DNA from: Bacillota bacterium
GTDB taxonomy: Bacteria; Bacillota; Clostridia; Oscillospirales; Ruminococcaceae
Direction of reading: 5' to 3'
Assembly: GCA_023457175.1 (NCBI GenBank)
Contig: JAEWMM010000094.1
Coordinates: 1-10,606, forward strand
Length of the DNA stretch: 10,606 nt
Part shown: positions 7,383-10,606 of the stretch, piece by piece
How the letters are laid out: each line of letters begins with the position of its first letter
Numbering within the stretch: position 1 is the stretch's first letter
Translations under genes and position numbers: made by a program
The notes under the pieces: generated by a model
The model's input: only the letters and a program-made list of their open reading frames with translations
What the model was told of the DNA's origin: nothing
The model's database searches: none

Positions 7383-7421
7383 GCCGTTGCGCATTGCAAC
7401 GTAGCAAACCGCGCTAACGGC
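7383..7421. repeat. Long imperfect hairpin in the def-fmt spacer
   Basis: GCCGTTGCGC (7383-7392) pairs with GCGC-T-AACGGC (7411-7421), giving ten base pairs with a single bulged base. Inside, TTGC (7394-7397) pairs with GCAA (7404-7407) around a six-base loop. About fourteen pairs in 39 bases is well above what a random spacer would be expected to give. Neither strand has a T-run after it, so it is not an intrinsic terminator. Confidence 0.6.
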
Positions 7422-7439
7422 AAACCTTCGTGCTATTAC

Positions 7440-7904
7440 TTAATATTCGTCCTCATCAAGCATTCTCGAAACGAGGTCCTTAAACAGCCTGCCGTTGAGG
7501 TGATCCGTCTCGTGGCAGATGGCGCGGGCCAGAAGCCCCTCGCCCTCAATCTCGCACAGGTTGCCATGCCGGTCAAAATATTTAGCGCGCACCTTTTTGG
7601 GGCGCTTGACCATGCCGTACTCTCCGGGGGAGGACAGGCACCCTTCGGCGTCATCAATCTGCTCGGCGCTCTCATAAACGACCTCAGGGTTGACCATTTC
7701 AATAACCCCGTTCCCCACATCGATGGTGACAACGCGGCGCAGCACGCCCACCTGCGGGGCCGCCAGACCCACGCCGTTAGCCTCTTCCATCGTTTCGGCC
7801 AGATCATCTATCAGCGTATGAAGCCGGTCGTCAAATTTCTCCACCGTGCGGGAGGTCTTGCGCAGTATCTCGTCGGTTTCATTTAATATTCTGCGTATTG
7901 CCAC
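7440..7904 (-). CDS. def: Peptide deformylase, short type-I form
   Basis: A 154-residue metalloenzyme (Fe2+ or Zn2+) that removes the N-formyl group from nascent proteins at the ribosome exit. The three family motifs are present: GVGLAAPQ (44-51), EGCLS (87-91) with metal ligand Cys89, and HETDH (131-135) with ligands His131 and His135 and catalytic Glu132. Position 130, normally Gln in QHExDHL, is Cys. The length and lack of insertions fit the short type-I form rather than the longer type-II enzymes of Bacillus and Staphylococcus. The start is GTG: MAIRRIL is the standard N-terminus, AAAGGA lies 9 bases upstream, and no in-frame ATG is available. It lies 45 bases after priA and 181 bases before fmt. 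Confidence 0.97.
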   Translation of the reverse strand: MAIRRILNETDEILRKTSRTVEKFDDRLHTLIDDLAETMEEANGVGLAAPQVGVLRRVVTIDVGNGVIEMVNPEVVYESAEQIDDAEGCLSSPGEYGMVKRPKKVRAKYFDRHGNLCEIEGEGLLARAICHETDHLNGRLFKDLVSRMLDEDEY

Positions 7905-7931
7905 TTTGCAACATCCTTTCGTTTGAGCGTC

Positions 7932-7946
7932 ACGCCGGCACGGCGT
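7932..7946. repeat. Short perfect hairpin between priA and def
   Basis: ACGCCG, a three-base loop and CGGCGT form a perfect six-pair stem in the 45-base spacer. On the minus strand it has no T-run after it, so it would not terminate transcription entering def. It could stabilise or separate message segments; this is only inference. Confidence 0.4.
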
Positions 7947-7949
7947 TTA

Positions 7950-10397
7950 TCAGAGGTTGGAATCGTAATAAAAATCCAGCGTTACCGCCGCCGTGTTTTT
8001 CTGCTGATAATACCATTCGCGCATCTCGGCAAAGAGCGCCCGCGTCCTTTTGCCGCTGCGGCATTTGACCAGTAACCGGCAGCGGTACCGCCCTGCCACG
8101 CGGTAGGGTCGGCATTCGGCGGGGCCCAGCAGCCGTATTGGCAGGTCGGCATAGCTTTGCCTTGCCAGCTCTATAAACTGCCGGCTGTAGGCTTTGGCGC
8201 TCTCAACGGCAACCGCTTCCTTTTCAGCCCAGAACACGGCGCAGACAATATCGCAAAAGGGCGGGTAAAGCCCCACCTGACGGTAGCTGATTTCCTCGGC
8301 GTAAAATGCCTTGTAATCCTGCGCGGCAGCCAAGGCCAGAATGCGGTTTTCAGGCGTAAAGGTCTGTATGATTGCGCGGCCCGGCTTTTCGGCCCGCCCG
8401 CAGCGCCCCACCACCTGTGTGATCAGCGAGAATGTCCGCTCAAAGCTGCGAAAATCTTCGCCGTAAAGCGACTGGTCGGCCGTCAGCACCCCCACGAGCG
8501 TCACATTGGGGAAGTCGAGCCCCTTTGCAACCATCTGGGTGCCGATCATGATATCATAATCGCCCTTGGCAAAAGCCTCAAACCCGCGCTGGTGCGCAAA
8601 GCGCGACATGGTGGTGTCCATATCCATGCGCAGAACGCGCGCGGGCGGAAACAACGTGTGCAATTCTTCTTCGATGCGCTGGGTGCCGACGCCGGTATAG
8701 CGCAGCATGGCGCTCTTGCAATGGTCGCACGGCGTATTTTCGGCCCGGGAATAGCCGCAATAGTGGCAAACCAGCCTGCGGTTGGCCGCGTGGTAGGTCA
8801 GCGGAATTGAGCAGTGAGGACAACGCGCCGCCTCCCCGCAGGAGGAGCATTTGACCAGCGTGTTGTAGCCGCGGCGGTTCAAAAGCAGAATGGCCTGCTC
8901 ACCGCGCTCAATCGTCTCTCTGATCTGTTCGCAAAGCTCTTCGGAAAGGGTACTTGAAACAGCGCTCACCGGCGCTGTGCGCATATCCACCGTCAACACG
9001 TCGGGCAGCGGATTGGCCGAATAGCGTTCTTCGAGCTCGACTAAATGATAGCGGCCGTTGACAGCGCTGTAATAGCTCTCGACCGACGGCGTTGCCGAGC
9101 AGAGCAGCACCTGCGCATGATGCGTCTTGGCGCGCAGCCGAGCGATATCGCGCGCGTGGTAGCGGGGCGCGCTTTCGGAATGATAGGTGTGCTCCTGCTC
9201 CTCGTCAATGACGATGAGCCCGATATTTTTAAGCGGCGCAAATACCGCCGAGCGGGTGCCGACGACAATATCGGCCTTTCCTTCGCGAATGCGCTGCCAC
9301 TCGTCGAGCCGCTCGGTCATCGAAAGCGACGAGTGCAGCACCGCCACCCGCGCGCCAAACCGCGCGTTGAATTTTGCGACGGTCTGCGGCGTCAACGATA
9401 TTTCAGGAATTAAAACCATCGCCTGTCGCTTACGGGCCAGCACATCTTCTATAAGGCGTAAAAAAACCTGTGTTTTGCCGCTGCCGGTTACGCCATGCAG
9501 CAGCGAGGTGGTGAATTCGTTTTTAACGCCGAGCGCGCACAGCGTTTCAAACGCCTGCTGCTGCGTCTCGGACAGAATAATCGGCGCGGTATCGAAGGCG
9601 GTCTGGGCTTTATCGGCTGTCTTACGGGGGGTAATCTCCTCAAACAGCTCAATCAAGCCTTGCTTTTGCATGCGGCTGAGCACCGCGCGGGTTGCGCCCG
9701 CAAAATAGCCCAGCTCGCGCACCGAAGCGCAGCCGACCTGCTCAAGCAGGCTGATAACCGCCTGCTGCTTAGGGGTATATTTTTTCGGGTTTGTTTCGAT
9801 TGCGTCAGCCTCTACCAGCCGCGCCATGACGGCGCGCTCGTCGGCAACGCGTTTTTTAATCAGCCGGCTGCGCGTTGCAAGTCCGGCTGCAATCAGCTCT
9901 TCAACGCAGACCGCCCCGGCGGACAGTCCCAACGCCGTGAGCGCCCTGTCCTCCGGCACAATTTTGTGGCGCGCGGCAAGCAACGCATAAAGCTGCTGCG
10001 CCTCGGGCGAGAGGGTTTTGATTGCCTCCTGTTTATCACGCGCCGCCATAAGCCCCATGTTGACCTTTACACCCAAACCGGGCGGAACCAAAACGCGCAG
10101 CGCCTCAAACCAGGTGCAAAAGGTCGCGGTGCGCACCGCCGACAGCAAAAGAAGTCCCTCGTCATCAAGCAGCGGCGCGGCGTCTAAAAGCGTGTGAACT
10201 GCCTTGAGCCGCGCGGGCGCTTCCCCCTCATGGGCGTAGACCGACAGCACCAGCCCGACCCGCGTGCGGTCACCTGCTCCAAACGGCACCAGCACACGGC
10301 AGCCCGCCTTGGCGTCAATTGTTTTTGGCAGAAGGTAATCATATTCCTTATCATAGGCGTAGGTCGCTTTTTCAACAGCAACGCGCGCGATGTTCAT
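7950..10397 (-). CDS. priA: Primosomal replication-restart helicase PriA
   Basis: An 815-residue superfamily-2 DNA helicase that recognises stalled forks and reloads the replicative helicase. The N-terminal DNA-binding domain (1 to about 110) begins with the family pattern ARVAVEKATYAYDKEYDYLLP. A winged-helix-like linker region (about 120-265) follows. The helicase core has Walker A GVTGSGKT (302-309), Walker B DEEQEH (398-403), CSATPS (433-438), GTQMVAKGLDFPNV (619-632) and QVVGRCGR (661-668). Between the two helicase lobes are eight zinc-binding cysteines in four pairs: 517/520, 526/529, 544/547 and 557/560. The usual GRAGR of the last motif reads GRCGR. The ATG at 10397 comes three bases after the rpoZ stop with no clear Shine-Dalgarno sequence, so translation is probably coupled to rpoZ. 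The gene ends 45 bases before def. Confidence 0.97.
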   Translation of the reverse strand: MNIARVAVEKATYAYDKEYDYLLPKTIDAKAGCRVLVPFGAGDRTRVGLVLSVYAHEGEAPARLKAVHTLLDAAPLLDDEGLLLLSAVRTATFCTWFEALRVLVPPGLGVKVNMGLMAARDKQEAIKTLSPEAQQLYALLAARHKIVPEDRALTALGLSAGAVCVEELIAAGLATRSRLIKKRVADERAVMARLVEADAIETNPKKYTPKQQAVISLLEQVGCASVRELGYFAGATRAVLSRMQKQGLIELFEEITPRKTADKAQTAFDTAPIILSETQQQAFETLCALGVKNEFTTSLLHGVTGSGKTQVFLRLIEDVLARKRQAMVLIPEISLTPQTVAKFNARFGARVAVLHSSLSMTERLDEWQRIREGKADIVVGTRSAVFAPLKNIGLIVIDEEQEHTYHSESAPRYHARDIARLRAKTHHAQVLLCSATPSVESYYSAVNGRYHLVELEERYSANPLPDVLTVDMRTAPVSAVSSTLSEELCEQIRETIERGEQAILLLNRRGYNTLVKCSSCGEAARCPHCSIPLTYHAANRRLVCHYCGYSRAENTPCDHCKSAMLRYTGVGTQRIEEELHTLFPPARVLRMDMDTTMSRFAHQRGFEAFAKGDYDIMIGTQMVAKGLDFPNVTLVGVLTADQSLYGEDFRSFERTFSLITQVVGRCGRAEKPGRAIIQTFTPENRILALAAAQDYKAFYAEEISYRQVGLYPPFCDIVCAVFWAEKEAVAVESAKAYSRQFIELARQSYADLPIRLLGPAECRPYRVAGRYRCRLLVKCRSGKRTRALFAEMREWYYQQKNTAAVTLDFYYDSNL

Positions 10398-10400
10398 AGA

Positions 10401-10592
10401 TTAGAGCTGCACTTCGCCACGGGCCGCAAATTTGCTTTTTCCAGAGGCGAATTCATCCACCGCAAGCTTGACGGGTTTGCCCTCTAAAATGTCGTGCTGC
10501 TCTTCAGCGTTATCCGCAAGGTCGCGGGCGCGCTTGGCAACAGCTACCACAAAGGCGTAACAGTCCTGGTTTCTGTCAAGAATTTCACTCAT
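10401..10592 (-). CDS. rpoZ: DNA-directed RNA polymerase omega subunit
   Basis: A 63-residue omega subunit, which stabilises assembly of beta-prime into core RNA polymerase. The recognisable parts are CYAFVVAVAKRARDLA (residues 11-26), matching the conserved omega helix (usually ...R-Y-x-L-V-x-x-x-A-K-R-A-R...), and the following KPVKLAVDEFASGK (39-52). The length suits the short Clostridia form. The ATG at 10592 is only 14 bases from the window edge; a weak GAGA is the only visible ribosome-binding element. In many Firmicutes rpoZ precedes coaBC and priA; here coaBC is absent between them and the stop is followed directly by the priA ATG after three bases. The identification is helped by position, since the protein is small and diverged. 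Confidence 0.88.
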   Translation of the reverse strand: MSEILDRNQDCYAFVVAVAKRARDLADNAEEQHDILEGKPVKLAVDEFASGKSKFAARGEVQL

Positions 10593-10606
10593 GGCCGGTC
10601 TCAGCA

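Larger units (their letters stand above)
7259..7439 (-). other. Structured 181-base intergenic region between def and fmt
   Basis: No gene is recognised here. The stretch is rich in inverted repeats: a long imperfect hairpin at 7383-7421, a 6-base-pair stem at 7306-7311/7321-7326, and a perfect 10-base palindrome, GCCTTAAGGC, at 7282-7291. On the minus strand the second stem is followed by only four T, so it is at best a weak terminator. No clear promoter was found. The region could be a processing or attenuation site that sets fmt expression apart from def, or a small structured RNA. Function is inference only. Confidence 0.45.

Noticed and set aside
7302..7394. A 30-codon minus-strand frame with ATG in the def-fmt spacer
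   Set aside because: There is no ribosome-binding site before the ATG, which lies within the long hairpin, and the peptide resembles nothing known to me.
7347..7886. Plus-strand open frames over def, and similar long plus-strand frames over priA and the other genes
   Set aside because: They are opposite-strand shadows of well-recognised genes in GC-rich sequence and show no family motifs.

Overview
The window is a chromosomal housekeeping segment from what looks like a Gram-positive anaerobe of the class Clostridia, probably an Oscillospirales/Ruminococcaceae-like lineage with a fairly GC-rich genome. This rests on gene content and order (rpoZ-priA-def-fmt-rsmB-rlmN-stp-prkC-rsgA, with a YugP-type zinc peptidase after fmt), a PASTA-domain Ser/Thr kinase, strong Shine-Dalgarno sequences and the short Clostridia-type omega subunit. 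The lineage is inferred from these features, not from a database search.

All ten recognisable genes lie on the minus strand, so transcription runs from high to low coordinates. In that order they are: rpoZ (10592-10401), the RNA polymerase omega subunit; priA (10397-7950), the replication-restart helicase; def (7904-7440), peptide deformylase; a 181-base structured gap; fmt (7258-6335), Met-tRNA formyltransferase; a membrane zinc metallopeptidase (6310-5606); a gap of about 315 bases with no recognised gene; rsmB (5290-4007), a 16S rRNA m5C methyltransferase; rlmN (4010-2940), a 23S rRNA/tRNA m2A methyltransferase; stp (2949-2200), a PP2C phosphatase; prkC (2207-195), the PASTA kinase; and the first 60 codons of rsgA (181-1), a GTPase for 30S assembly, which runs off the left edge.

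The genes are tightly packed. rsmB/rlmN, rlmN/stp and stp/prkC overlap by 4, 10 and 8 bases, and rpoZ/priA and prkC/rsgA are 3 and 13 bases apart. I see no convincing terminator or promoter, so the window is probably the interior of one long operon. The theme is translation: fmt and def add and remove the N-terminal formyl group, rsmB and rlmN modify rRNA, and rsgA matures the 30S subunit. The kinase/phosphatase pair is the signalling module usually found in this cluster.

I found no mobile element, CRISPR array, tRNA, rRNA or undescribed multi-gene system. The parts not explained by genes are the two gaps, 7259-7439 (a long imperfect hairpin) and 5291-5605 (an unassigned reading frame), plus a few small sequence deviations inside otherwise ordinary genes.
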